From an uncultured Eubacterium sp. (lineage in GTDB: Bacteria > Bacillota > Clostridia > Lachnospirales > Lachnospiraceae), in assembly GCA_934338065.1 (NCBI GenBank), contig CAKRGX010000004.1:62001-126000 (forward strand): DNA of 64,000 nucleotides, given 5' to 3'. Positions 1 to 7,691 of this stretch are shown here, piece after piece (the stretch's first letter is position 1; the number at the start of each line of letters is the position of its first letter). The notes below the pieces were generated by a model. It searched no databases, had not been told where the DNA came from, and saw only the letters and a program-made list of their open reading frames with translations. A program made the position numbers and the translations under genes.

Positions 1-291
1 CTCCTTTATATACGGCTTAGCCTCGCGTGCCGTAGAACGAACAAAAGGAGAAGCAACAGAAAAAACAATGATATCCTGCCCGGTACATGCCTTTTCCAGA
101 TCTTCTTCAACGACAATGCTGTCCGGCAGTTTCACCCCCGGCAGCCGGTCTACATGCTCGCGATTCTTGCGAAGCATATCAATCTCTGCCTTTAACTTAG
201 ACCATATCGTTACCTGATGACCATTATTAGCACATAAAATGGCAAGTGCTGTTCCCCAGCTTCCCGCTCCTAAAAAACTAACTTTTTTCAT
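1..291 (-). CDS. gpsA: Glycerol-3-phosphate dehydrogenase [NAD(P)+], N-terminal part
   Basis: The first 97 codons are present; the rest lies beyond the left edge. The protein would reduce dihydroxyacetone phosphate to sn-glycerol 3-phosphate for phospholipid synthesis. The start MKKVSFLGAGSWGTAL holds the Rossmann GxGxxG nucleotide loop at residues 8-13, and a second conserved stretch (FSVASPFVR) follows near residue 80. It lies 19 bases downstream of plsY, whose product uses its product glycerol 3-phosphate, so the two form one pathway unit, read from the der promoter. The family assignment is firm from the N-terminal motif and gene context. Confidence 0.93.
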   Translation of the reverse strand, partial: MKKVSFLGAGSWGTALAILCANNGHQVTIWSKLKAEIDMLRKNREHVDRLPGVKLPDSIVVEEDLEKACTGQDIIVFSVASPFVRSTAREAKPYIKE

Positions 292-310
292 TTCTCTTTT
301 CTCCTTTTCC

Positions 311-982
311 TCAACCGGTTACTTTTTTTTCGCCAAGTTTTCTCTCTGAACCATTTAGCAGCCTTTTAATATTTCCTGCATGCTTTATGTATGCCAGACA
401 GGTGAAACTAAGCGCCAGCAAAAGCATACCTATAAACATCGGTGTATCACAATGCCTGTACATGAGCAGCACATAAATAGGAAAATACCATACAACGATC
501 AAAGAGCCCAGTGATACATAGCGTGTAACAGCAACAACGCCAATAAATACAGCAAGGCCAATTCCTATCATGATCCACCCGGCAGATGAATTTGACGAAG
601 AAGCAACGATCACTGCCGCTGATACAGCAATTCCCTTTCCACCTTTAAAATGAAGATAAAATGGGAAGTTATGTCCGATCACAACCCCCAGTCCAATGAT
701 CAGCGTCATTAAATAAGTCATTTCCGGTGAATACCCCATATTGGGACAAAACAAAAAACGGACTGCCAGCGTAGGAATAAACGCTTTCAACAAATCTCCA
801 CCAAACGTGAGTGCTCCACCTTTCGCTCCCATCGTACGAAGTGCATTTGTTGTTCCAATATTACCACTTCCCTCGGTCTGGATATTGTGGCCATTCATCT
901 TACCTACAACATAGCCGGTAGAAAAACTGCCAAATCCATATCCGATAATCAAGAATAGTACTGCATACCATACTTCTGTCAT
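311..982 (-). CDS. plsY: Acyl-phosphate:glycerol-3-phosphate acyltransferase PlsY
   Basis: Integral membrane acyltransferase of 223 residues that transfers an acyl group from acyl phosphate to glycerol 3-phosphate, giving lysophosphatidic acid. Visible family marks are the N-terminal membrane segment followed by GSFSTGYVVGK, the motif GSGNIGTTNALR at about residues 38-49, and the HNFPFYLHFKGGKG loop near residue 105; several hydrophobic segments span the rest. Length fits the family (about 200-220). It lies between der and gpsA with short gaps, a common Firmicutes order, and probably shares the der promoter. Confidence 0.96.
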   Translation of the reverse strand: MTEVWYAVLFLIIGYGFGSFSTGYVVGKMNGHNIQTEGSGNIGTTNALRTMGAKGGALTFGGDLLKAFIPTLAVRFLFCPNMGYSPEMTYLMTLIIGLGVVIGHNFPFYLHFKGGKGIAVSAAVIVASSSNSSAGWIMIGIGLAVFIGVVAVTRYVSLGSLIVVWYFPIYVLLMYRHCDTPMFIGMLLLALSFTCLAYIKHAGNIKRLLNGSERKLGEKKVTG

Positions 983-988
983 TATAAT

Positions 989-2314
989 CTACTCCTTTTC
1001 TTTTCTTTCCCTAATAAAGATACGAATCGGCGTTCCTACAAACCCAAAAGTATCCCGTATACGATTCTCAATATAGCGCTGATACGAAAAATGCATCAGT
1101 TCTTTTTTATTAACAAATAAAACAAACGTTGGCGGTTTGGTACTCACCTGTGTCATATAAAAAAGTTTTAAACGTTTTCCCTTATCAGAAGGCGGCTGCT
1201 GCATTGCCACTGCCTCCATCAGAATCTCATTTAATACACCGGTCTGAATACGCATCGCATGATTCTGGATAACTGTCCCCAGCAGATCAAATATCTTATT
1301 CGTGCGCTGTCCTGTCAAGGCAGAAATAAATACGATTTCCGCATAAGGAACAAAAGATAGAATATCACGAACCTTTTTCGTATATTCTTTTACGGTTGAA
1401 TTATTTTTCTCAATCGCATCCCATTTGTTAACAGCAATGATCAATCCACGTCCCCTGTCATGGGCAATACCTGCAATCTTGGCATCCTGCTCTGTTACAC
1501 CTTCCACAGCATCGATCATCAGGATCACCACATCTGAACGTTCTATCGCCGCTACAGTCCGGATAATACTATACCGTTCAATGTCTTCTTTAATCTTGCT
1601 TTTACGACGCAGTCCTGCCGTGTCAATAAATACATACTCCGTATCGTGATATACAATCTCCGTATCAATTGCATCACGGGTCGTACCGGCAACATCCGAA
1701 ACAATTACCCGGTCCTCCCCCAATAGCTTATTGATCAGCGAAGATTTGCCGGCATTTGGCTTTCCGACAATCGCTATCTTAGGACGATCATCTTCCTCCT
1801 CTTCCATTTTCTCCATATCAATCAATTCCAAAACAGCATCTAACATATCACCGATACCTAATTTAGAAGAGGCAGATACCGGATGAGGATCACCAATTCC
1901 CAGATTATAAAATTCATAAACATCCGGCATATATTTTTCAAAATTATCCACTTTATTGACAACAAGAATGATCGGCTTTCCTGACCGTCGAAGCATATCA
2001 GCCACTTTAAAGTCGGCATCCACCAGTCCCTGGCGCACATCTACCAGAAATAGGATCACATCTGCTGTTTCTATTGCAATATTAGCCTGTTCACGCATAT
2101 GCTTTAGCATCTGATCCTGTGTATCCATTTCAATACCGCCTGTATCTATCATGGAAAAAGAATGATTAAGCCATGTAACATCAGCATATATCCGGTCTCT
2201 CGTCACACCGGGATAATCTTTTACAATCGAAATCTTTTCTCCCGCCAAAGTATTAAATAATGTAGATTTTCCCACATTAGGCCTTCCTACAATAGCCAAA
2301 ATCGGTTTACTCAT
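989..2314 (-). CDS. der: Ribosome assembly GTPase Der (EngA)
   Basis: Double-GTPase needed for maturation of the 50S ribosomal subunit. Two complete G domains are visible: GRPNVGKST near residue 9 with DTGG and NKVD, and GKPNAGKSS near residue 180 with [10 protein letters not shown] and NKWD; a KH-like C-terminal domain ends with [15 protein letters not shown] place the start at the ATG at 2314 ([10 protein letters not shown]) because AGGAGG lies 7 bases before it; the frame is open six codons further upstream but without a site of that quality. It is the first gene of a der-plsY-gpsA unit with a promoter at 2375-2403. Confidence 0.97.
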   Translation of the reverse strand: MSKPILAIVGRPNVGKSTLFNTLAGEKISIVKDYPGVTRDRIYADVTWLNHSFSMIDTGGIEMDTQDQMLKHMREQANIAIETADVILFLVDVRQGLVDADFKVADMLRRSGKPIILVVNKVDNFEKYMPDVYEFYNLGIGDPHPVSASSKLGIGDMLDAVLELIDMEKMEEEEDDRPKIAIVGKPNAGKSSLINKLLGEDRVIVSDVAGTTRDAIDTEIVYHDTEYVFIDTAGLRRKSKIKEDIERYSIIRTVAAIERSDVVILMIDAVEGVTEQDAKIAGIAHDRGRGLIIAVNKWDAIEKNNSTVKEYTKKVRDILSFVPYAEIVFISALTGQRTNKIFDLLGTVIQNHAMRIQTGVLNEILMEAVAMQQPPSDKGKRLKLFYMTQVSTKPPTFVLFVNKKELMHFSYQRYIENRIRDTFGFVGTPIRIFIRERKEKE

Positions 2315-2374
2315 TCCGTTCCTCCTATGCAATATTCATCTTATTAAGCAGTATTTCTCATCTGCCACTTTTCT

Positions 2375-2403
2375 ATTATATGGGTTTTATAACAAGAAAG
2401 CAA
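2375..2403 (-). promoter_or_regulatory. Predicted sigma-A promoter of der-plsY-gpsA
   Basis: On the minus strand, -35 TTGCTT (2398-2403) and -10 TATAAT (2375-2380) are separated by 17 bases, about 60 bases before the der start. The same two hexamers with the same spacing occur before hisB. Predicted from consensus only. Confidence 0.75.
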
Positions 2404-2424
2404 GTTTGAACTTAACAAAGTTTT

Positions 2425-2778
2425 TTAGTTGGAGATTTCGAAAGCATGTTTTACCAGTGTCGTTGTATCCCCTACGATCATAATAACATCAAAGCGCACC
2501 GGCACATCCGGAGATATCTGTTTTGCCTGTAGATAATAATACATAGTTCTTATGATATTCTGCTGTTTTTTCCGCGTGACCACCCCTTCCGGTGCGCCAT
2601 GCCCTGCATTCTCACGATATTTCACCTCGACAAAGCACAAATATCCGTCATCTTCTGCTACAATGTCAATTTCTCCAAACCGTGTCCAGTAGTTCCGGTC
2701 AAGAATCGTATAACCCTGCTTTTCCAAATACAAAACTGCCTGTGTTTCTTTTTCTTTGCCAATCTCTCTTCGATTCAT
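2425..2778 (-). CDS. YraN-like (UPF0102) predicted endonuclease-fold protein
   Basis: A 117-residue protein of the UPF0102/YraN family. It shows the family's PD-(D/E)XK-like core: GEIDIVAEDDGYLCFVEVKYR at about residues 35-55, holding the acidic residues and the E-V-K triad, and an N-terminal helix typical of the family (GKEKETQAVLYLEKQGYTIL). Its cellular role is not settled; nuclease activity is inferred from fold. The order rnhB - FlhB-like gene - yraN is common in Firmicutes, and the three genes here are spaced by about 20 bases, so they are probably cotranscribed. Confidence 0.9.
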   Translation of the reverse strand: MNRREIGKEKETQAVLYLEKQGYTILDRNYWTRFGEIDIVAEDDGYLCFVEVKYRENAGHGAPEGVVTRKKQQNIIRTMYYYLQAKQISPDVPVRFDVIMIVGDTTTLVKHAFEISN

Positions 2779-2797
2779 CGAATAAACTCTTTCCCTA

Positions 2798-3085
2798 TTA
2801 TTTATCTTTTTTTACTTTACTTTGGATCCGTTCCATATCATCAACATAAACAAGAATCTCTGCAACGATAGAATATAATTCCGGTGGAATATATTCTCCA
2901 ATATCTAAAACAGATAGCGAACGTGCCAGTCTTTCATCTTTATGTATGGGAACATCCGCCTCTTCTGCCACATTGATGATCTTCTCAGCCAATATTCCCT
3001 GACCCGAGGCGATAACCTTTGGTGCCTGATCCCCCGGTTCATACTCAAGTGCTACTGCCGTCTTTTTTTCTTCTCTTCGTGCCAT
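2798..3085 (-). CDS. Stand-alone FlhB C-terminal-domain-like protein
   Basis: A 95-residue protein matching the cytoplasmic C-terminal domain of the type III export switch FlhB/YscU. The frame AVALEYEPGDQAPKVIASG aligns with the region just after the FlhB autocleavage site, followed by VPIHKDERLARSL and GEYIPPELYSIVAEIL. The NPTH cleavage motif itself and all membrane segments are missing. Such short forms occur beside rnhB in Bacillus (YlqH type). Its function is not known; it could replace or modulate FlhB in export, but no flagellar genes are in this window. Confidence 0.88.
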   Translation of the reverse strand: MARREEKKTAVALEYEPGDQAPKVIASGQGILAEKIINVAEEADVPIHKDERLARSLSVLDIGEYIPPELYSIVAEILVYVDDMERIQSKVKKDK

Positions 3086-3106
3086 AGCATCGCCTCTTTT
3101 CTTTCT

Positions 3107-3868
3107 TTATCTGACCCATGCATGAATAAATGTTGCACGATGGATCGGACATGGACCATGTGCTTTAAGTGCAGCACGGTGTTCCTCAGAACCATATCCT
3201 TTATTCTTCTCAAATCCGTACTCCGGATATAGCTCTGCATACTCGACCATAAGCCGGTCTCTCGTAACTTTTGCCATGATGCTGGCAGCAGCGATCGATA
3301 GGCTTCTGGCATCACCCTTGACAATACCCACCTGCCGAATTGGCACCTGTGGGATCGTCACGGCATCATTCAGAAGCAGATCCGGAACAACATCCAGATC
3401 TTCTATGGCATGCTGCATTGCTTCATAAGTTGCCTGTAAAATATTGATTTCATCAATACGCGCCGGTGAACTCATGCCAATTCCCACACTCACCGCTTTC
3501 TCCTTGATCTCTTCATATAATTCTTCTCTTCGTCTGGCACTGACCTTTTTGGAATCATTCACCCCTTCAATCTTTAACCCGGCAGGAAGGACTACTGCCC
3601 CCGCCACAACCGGTCCTGCAAAAGGCCCTCTTCCTGCTTCATCTATACCACAAATACAGGAAAAAGCATCTCCATATTTACGTTCAAACTCCAACATTTT
3701 GTCCAGACGTATCTGTTCTTTTTCATATGCCTGCAGTTTTCTTTGATATTGTGCAATAAGCTTCTGTACTCCCGCACGATCATCTGTGCCGTACCGGGAG
3801 AACAGAGTATTCCATTGCTCCCGTTCTGCCTGTTCAAACTGTTCTTTAATTTCTTTTATCTTTAACAT
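3107..3868 (-). CDS. rnhB: Ribonuclease HII
   Basis: Endoribonuclease of 253 residues that cuts RNA in RNA-DNA hybrids and removes misincorporated ribonucleotides. The catalytic DEDD set is visible: GIDEAGRGPFAGPVVAGAV near residues 74-92 carries the D-E pair, with further conserved stretches VNDSKKVSARRREEL, KGDARSLSIAAASIMAKVTRDR and YGFEKNKGYGSEEHRAALKAHG. An N-terminal extension of about 70 helical residues precedes the core, as in other Firmicutes. It begins 15 bases after the 895-residue pilus-locus gene, so it may be transcribed with it. Confidence 0.96.
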   Translation of the reverse strand: MLKIKEIKEQFEQAEREQWNTLFSRYGTDDRAGVQKLIAQYQRKLQAYEKEQIRLDKMLEFERKYGDAFSCICGIDEAGRGPFAGPVVAGAVVLPAGLKIEGVNDSKKVSARRREELYEEIKEKAVSVGIGMSSPARIDEINILQATYEAMQHAIEDLDVVPDLLLNDAVTIPQVPIRQVGIVKGDARSLSIAAASIMAKVTRDRLMVEYAELYPEYGFEKNKGYGSEEHRAALKAHGPCPIHRATFIHAWVR

Positions 3869-3883
3869 AACTTCTCCCGTCGA

Positions 3884-6529
3884 TCAGGATAGATTAAATA
3901 ATGTTCTTTCACCAATCGTAATATCTGTTTTCCGGTCATCCCCGGCTTTGTTTGTAATTGTTCCGTCCCTACTGATCTTCTGAATCCGCCCCACCGTTGT
4001 AATCTGCAGGGTTGTATAGCCATCCGCCCAGTCTTTTAAGAAATATGGCACATAAGCAGTCAGAGAACCGTCTACTTCATACCCCGATGTTGTCCTGTTT
4101 GAATCCTTACAAATGATTTTCTTACATTCATTTGCCGCTGAAAAATCAGCAGAAGAATACAATGTAAGCGGAATTTCCTTGTCATCTTTTTTTAGGACAA
4201 CCTTTGAAATGACACCCGGCATATTATTTCCGTTCGCATTTACACTGATCTTAACATAAGACCGGTCATCCTTATATTTGGTATCCGATGTATAATCCAG
4301 TAAAATCGAAGTATCCGATAATTTAACATATTGTCTCTTCTGTTTTAGAACCTGTACACTCATATCTGCTGCCGTATTCGGCTGCGAGTTTAAGATTGTG
4401 TGCGCGACAATACTTAGGTAATCGCTCCCAATCGTATCACTCTCTCGCGACGGGTGTAATAACGTCGACTCATTATAGTCCGCACGAGCCGCACCGATTA
4501 TGGTAACATTTTTATCCTCATCATTAACCGTTGCTCCACTTACCTGCTGTGCAAGATTATTCGTAAATGGATTGGCATCCAGATCCGTAAGGTAGGAACC
4601 AAAGAAACCATACGACATAAGCAGTTTCGTCCGTTCACTGTCCTTTGTTAGAGGATCCACGCTCCAGGGAACCATCTCCGGATAAAATGTACATGGATTC
4701 CACAAATAATTGGCACGATTCTGATATTCTACTTTGTTATGGGAGCCATTATCTACCGTACAGCCAACAGACTCCTTTCTCTTATAGAATCCGGTCTGTT
4801 CTGCCGTGTGTGCATTTTTATCATTAAGCGTGATCTGCTGAATACTGGGGTAAATATCCTCAATAAATGTTGAAGTATAACCATCTGCCTTACGTGCCAG
4901 AAGGTTAAACTGAGTAGATATCAAAAAAAGCTTTGCGATGTTATTCAGTGAACCCTGCTTGTGCATTCTGGAGTTCGAACTCGTTACATACATGCAGACA
5001 TCCTCTTCTCCCTTTTGCTCTGCCCCGACATTGAGCATCGTTCCCACTGCCTTATTAAACATAAGTGGAAGATTCGGATTCTCACTCATCCGTTTCATGA
5101 TTTTCATAACCGAACTCCATTCCAGATCCGTATCAAAAAACGATGCCTCATCTCTTTTTTTATCGTAGGAATAAGTATCTTTCCCCTTCACCCATTTATT
5201 ATATATTTTGTATAACTCAGGTGTTCCTAATATCTCTTTCAAGCCATTCTTCTCACAGCTATATCCACTCTGTACAAAGAACATATCCGCCCGCTCAATC
5301 ATATCTACCGTTTCATTATTATCTTTCTTTGTAATACGGTTTAGTTCATCCGGCGTCATACAGATCACTTTCAAGTGGAAATTTTTATACTCCTCCTCTG
5401 TCGAAAAGGTAAACAAAGAGCGCTTTAATACATCATTAAATTTTAATCCATAATAAGAAAAACTAAAAATTTGTTCCGATTGAAAATTTCCATTAGACGA
5501 AACCCCCTCCAGATCGGAAAGGCTCACATAATCTCCCTCATAGTCTGAAACCTTCTGATTCACCACCTCTCCAATTTGCCATTGCTGTAATCCGCGATCA
5601 TTGAAGATATCTTTTCCTCCCGATGGCTTTGTTGGAGAATACACCCAATAAAACGCATCTGGATTCCACTTGTCAATACTATATCCGTTAAACTGGAACT
5701 CACCTTTTTCTTTACCGGCAACAACAAGATACCCTTTCGTTGCATGAGTTTTCTTCCAGTTGCGTTCGTCTTTCAGTGCCGCAGGGTCAATATCAACGGC
5801 CTCTTTTGTTGTGTCCTTTTTAAATAAATACGGAAATTTATTGGCAAGATCTGATATTTTCCCATTGCCATTATTAAAAACAGACTGAAATTCACTTACC
5901 GCCTGATCCGGATCTTTCTCATTTTCTTCTGCCAGTCTGCGTATATCCTTCTCCGTATATTCGATTGTATAATATTTACCGACCTCAGCAAGTTTGACTG
6001 ATTTCTTTGTCTTTGTTTTTCCTATCTCATAAATGTCATAAGAAGTATTTGTCAGCCATTGTGTGCCAACGGCAGAAGGAATTCCCAGATTAGTAGCAGA
6101 CTTCTCTGTTATATAGTTTTTATTCCCTGCCGGCAGTACTTTCCGGCTAAACTCTACCGGATCAAAAGGAAGCCCCGACTCTTCATCACCCGCAAAATAG
6201 CATAATTGCTGCTGCTCATGGGAAGGCACAATCTCCAGTACTACAAAAGGATTTTTTTCCGACCCTTTCTTTCCTTCACAGGTGGGTACTTCTGTTGCAC
6301 AGGGAGTTTTCCCGGAACCATCTTTTCCCTTTTGATTGAAACCTTCGGAAGTCACCTCCACCTGCGCACTTTCCGGCGTCACATCATTGCCATCCTTATC
6401 CTGTGCCACATAGGGCTCCTGAGGAACAAATTTGCCAAAAATATCTGCTTTCCAAAACAAAAACACAGCTATCAACAAAACGATTCCTGCCAAAATCACC
6501 CCATATATTCTCTTTTGGGATCTATCCAT
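3884..6529 (-). CDS. Large membrane-anchored protein of the pilus locus, function unknown
   Basis: About 881 residues from the ATG at 6529, chosen because AAGGAGG lies 9 bases upstream; the frame is open for 14 more codons. One N-terminal hydrophobic segment (residues about 8-25) anchors it; it is not a prepilin, as no G-F/S cleavage motif is seen. The rest is predicted extracellular, rich in polar and aromatic residues, with a sequence FVVLEIVPSHEQQQ near residue 95 that recalls domain-of-unknown-function proteins of Clostridia (possibly the DUF5057 group; not verified). It overlaps the preceding pseudopilin gene by 8 bases, so translation is coupled. A tip, adhesin or assembly role is inferred from position only. 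Confidence 0.7.
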   Translation of the reverse strand: MDRSQKRIYGVILAGIVLLIAVFLFWKADIFGKFVPQEPYVAQDKDGNDVTPESAQVEVTSEGFNQKGKDGSGKTPCATEVPTCEGKKGSEKNPFVVLEIVPSHEQQQLCYFAGDEESGLPFDPVEFSRKVLPAGNKNYITEKSATNLGIPSAVGTQWLTNTSYDIYEIGKTKTKKSVKLAEVGKYYTIEYTEKDIRRLAEENEKDPDQAVSEFQSVFNNGNGKISDLANKFPYLFKKDTTKEAVDIDPAALKDERNWKKTHATKGYLVVAGKEKGEFQFNGYSIDKWNPDAFYWVYSPTKPSGGKDIFNDRGLQQWQIGEVVNQKVSDYEGDYVSLSDLEGVSSNGNFQSEQIFSFSYYGLKFNDVLKRSLFTFSTEEEYKNFHLKVICMTPDELNRITKKDNNETVDMIERADMFFVQSGYSCEKNGLKEILGTPELYKIYNKWVKGKDTYSYDKKRDEASFFDTDLEWSSVMKIMKRMSENPNLPLMFNKAVGTMLNVGAEQKGEEDVCMYVTSSNSRMHKQGSLNNIAKLFLISTQFNLLARKADGYTSTFIEDIYPSIQQITLNDKNAHTAEQTGFYKRKESVGCTVDNGSHNKVEYQNRANYLWNPCTFYPEMVPWSVDPLTKDSERTKLLMSYGFFGSYLTDLDANPFTNNLAQQVSGATVNDEDKNVTIIGAARADYNESTLLHPSRESDTIGSDYLSIVAHTILNSQPNTAADMSVQVLKQKRQYVKLSDTSILLDYTSDTKYKDDRSYVKISVNANGNNMPGVISKVVLKKDDKEIPLTLYSSADFSAANECKKIICKDSNRTTSGYEVDGSLTAYVPYFLKDWADGYTTLQITTVGRIQKISRDGTITNKAGDDRKTDITIGERTLFNLS

Positions 6530-7145
6530 GTAAACCGCCTCCTTCCTCCGGTTTCTGTGTTGTCTGTGCATACTCCTGATTTCTCATATAAATATCTTTT
6601 TTACATTCAAAAGAAGCATCCTCATTGGCCAGTTTTATATCAAGCTGTAATATTTTTCTGCCTGACACATCATCTGTATTCACTTTACATGAAAAATTCC
6701 GGACATCCTCTGTCAACAAAAATTCCGGTTTTGAAACAAGTGTTACCTTAGACGGATCATGAGCGTCTTTTACTTTATCTTCCCTGGCAAAATATATGCC
6801 CCCCTTACCATTGGCATCCTGTCCCTGCCAATAATAGCACTTTGTCACAAGTGGTTCCGGGTACTCGCCGGCTGCATTTGTTACATGAGTAACTGACTCC
6901 TTCGTCACCGTCAATACTTTTTTATGATCATCCCACTCCATGTTACTTGATTCCATTACGTATGTTGATATATGGTTCGTCGAATCTTTTGCTTTATCCT
7001 GTAAATCAACCATAGCATGGGTTATACGCATATTATGAGCTGCAAATCCCATGATCATGATCAGTCCTCCAAGAACAATCGTCGTAACTGCCATCGTGAC
7101 GAGCAGCTCAACGAGAGAAAAACCTTCCCGTTTTCTCTTGTCCAC
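6522..7145 (-). CDS. Prepilin-like protein (minor pilin or pseudopilin)
   Basis: A 207-residue protein with a class III prepilin signal: basic leader KRKREG then FSLVELLVTMAV, the G-F junction being the peptidase site and Glu5 present, followed by a hydrophobic alpha1 helix. The globular part has no domain I can name. The start is a GTG at 7145 with AAGGTGG 7 bases upstream. It lies between another pseudopilin gene and the 895-residue gene, overlapping the latter by 8 bases. It is probably a minor pilin that primes or tips the pilus, by analogy with minor pilin sets in other type IV systems. Confidence 0.85.
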   Translation of the reverse strand: MDKRKREGFSLVELLVTMAVTTIVLGGLIMIMGFAAHNMRITHAMVDLQDKAKDSTNHISTYVMESSNMEWDDHKKVLTVTKESVTHVTNAAGEYPEPLVTKCYYWQGQDANGKGGIYFAREDKVKDAHDPSKVTLVSKPEFLLTEDVRNFSCKVNTDDVSGRKILQLDIKLANEDASFECKKDIYMRNQEYAQTTQKPEEGGGLHG

Positions 7146-7157
7146 AGTACCACCACC

Positions 7158-7664
7158 TTATTTCTGTTCTATATAATGATGTCCGGTATCCTGAACCATA
7201 TGCACTTCATAGGTTGTTGCGTTATCCGCCTGTACGGTAATGATTTCCGGACACTCACATTTTCCTGATACAAGAAATGCTCCATCTTTTTTCTGAAATG
7301 CCATGCATAAAAAGTCGTTTGGCGCATCCTTCAAATATTTTTTTGCCTTTCCATAAGTAATCGTCATACCAGTATCACCGATCTCCTTAGACTTTTCCGT
7401 CCTGATATAATGATCCGGATCCTTATCTGACACATCCAGATAATAGTTTTCATTTAATTCATATAAATATAAGTACGGCTGCTCTTTTCCTCCTGTTGTC
7501 CTTGACTTTAATTCTGTCAGCCTGCTCTGAATCTCATAGGCTGCTCCCTTTGTGTCTGCCGACCGGAGCATAACAACAGATAACGCCACACCACCGACAA
7601 GGATGGCTATAACAGCAATTGTAATGACTAATTCGACCAAGGAAAAGCCCCTTCTCTTATTCAT
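7158..7664 (-). CDS. Prepilin-like protein (minor pilin or pseudopilin)
   Basis: A 168-residue protein beginning MNKRRGFSLVELVITIAVIAIL: a short basic leader, the G-F cleavage junction, Glu5, and a long hydrophobic helix. I take the ATG at 7664 as the start because AAGGAG stands 8 bases before it; a GTG three codons upstream overlaps that site. The mature globular domain is of moderate size and contains a possible disulfide pair (CMAFQ and SGKCECPE) near the C terminus. It is one of a group of consecutive prepilin genes and is probably a minor component of the same pilus. Confidence 0.85.
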   Translation of the reverse strand: MNKRRGFSLVELVITIAVIAILVGGVALSVVMLRSADTKGAAYEIQSRLTELKSRTTGGKEQPYLYLYELNENYYLDVSDKDPDHYIRTEKSKEIGDTGMTITYGKAKKYLKDAPNDFLCMAFQKKDGAFLVSGKCECPEIITVQADNATTYEVHMVQDTGHHYIEQK

Positions 7665-7691
7665 CCCCGTCACTCCTTTATCTTATCACGA

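Noticed and set aside
6206..6751. 181-codon open frame on the plus strand opposite the 895-codon gene
   Set aside because: It lies wholly antisense to two well-supported genes, has no ribosome binding site I can support and a composition rich in His/Phe/Cys typical of antisense frames.
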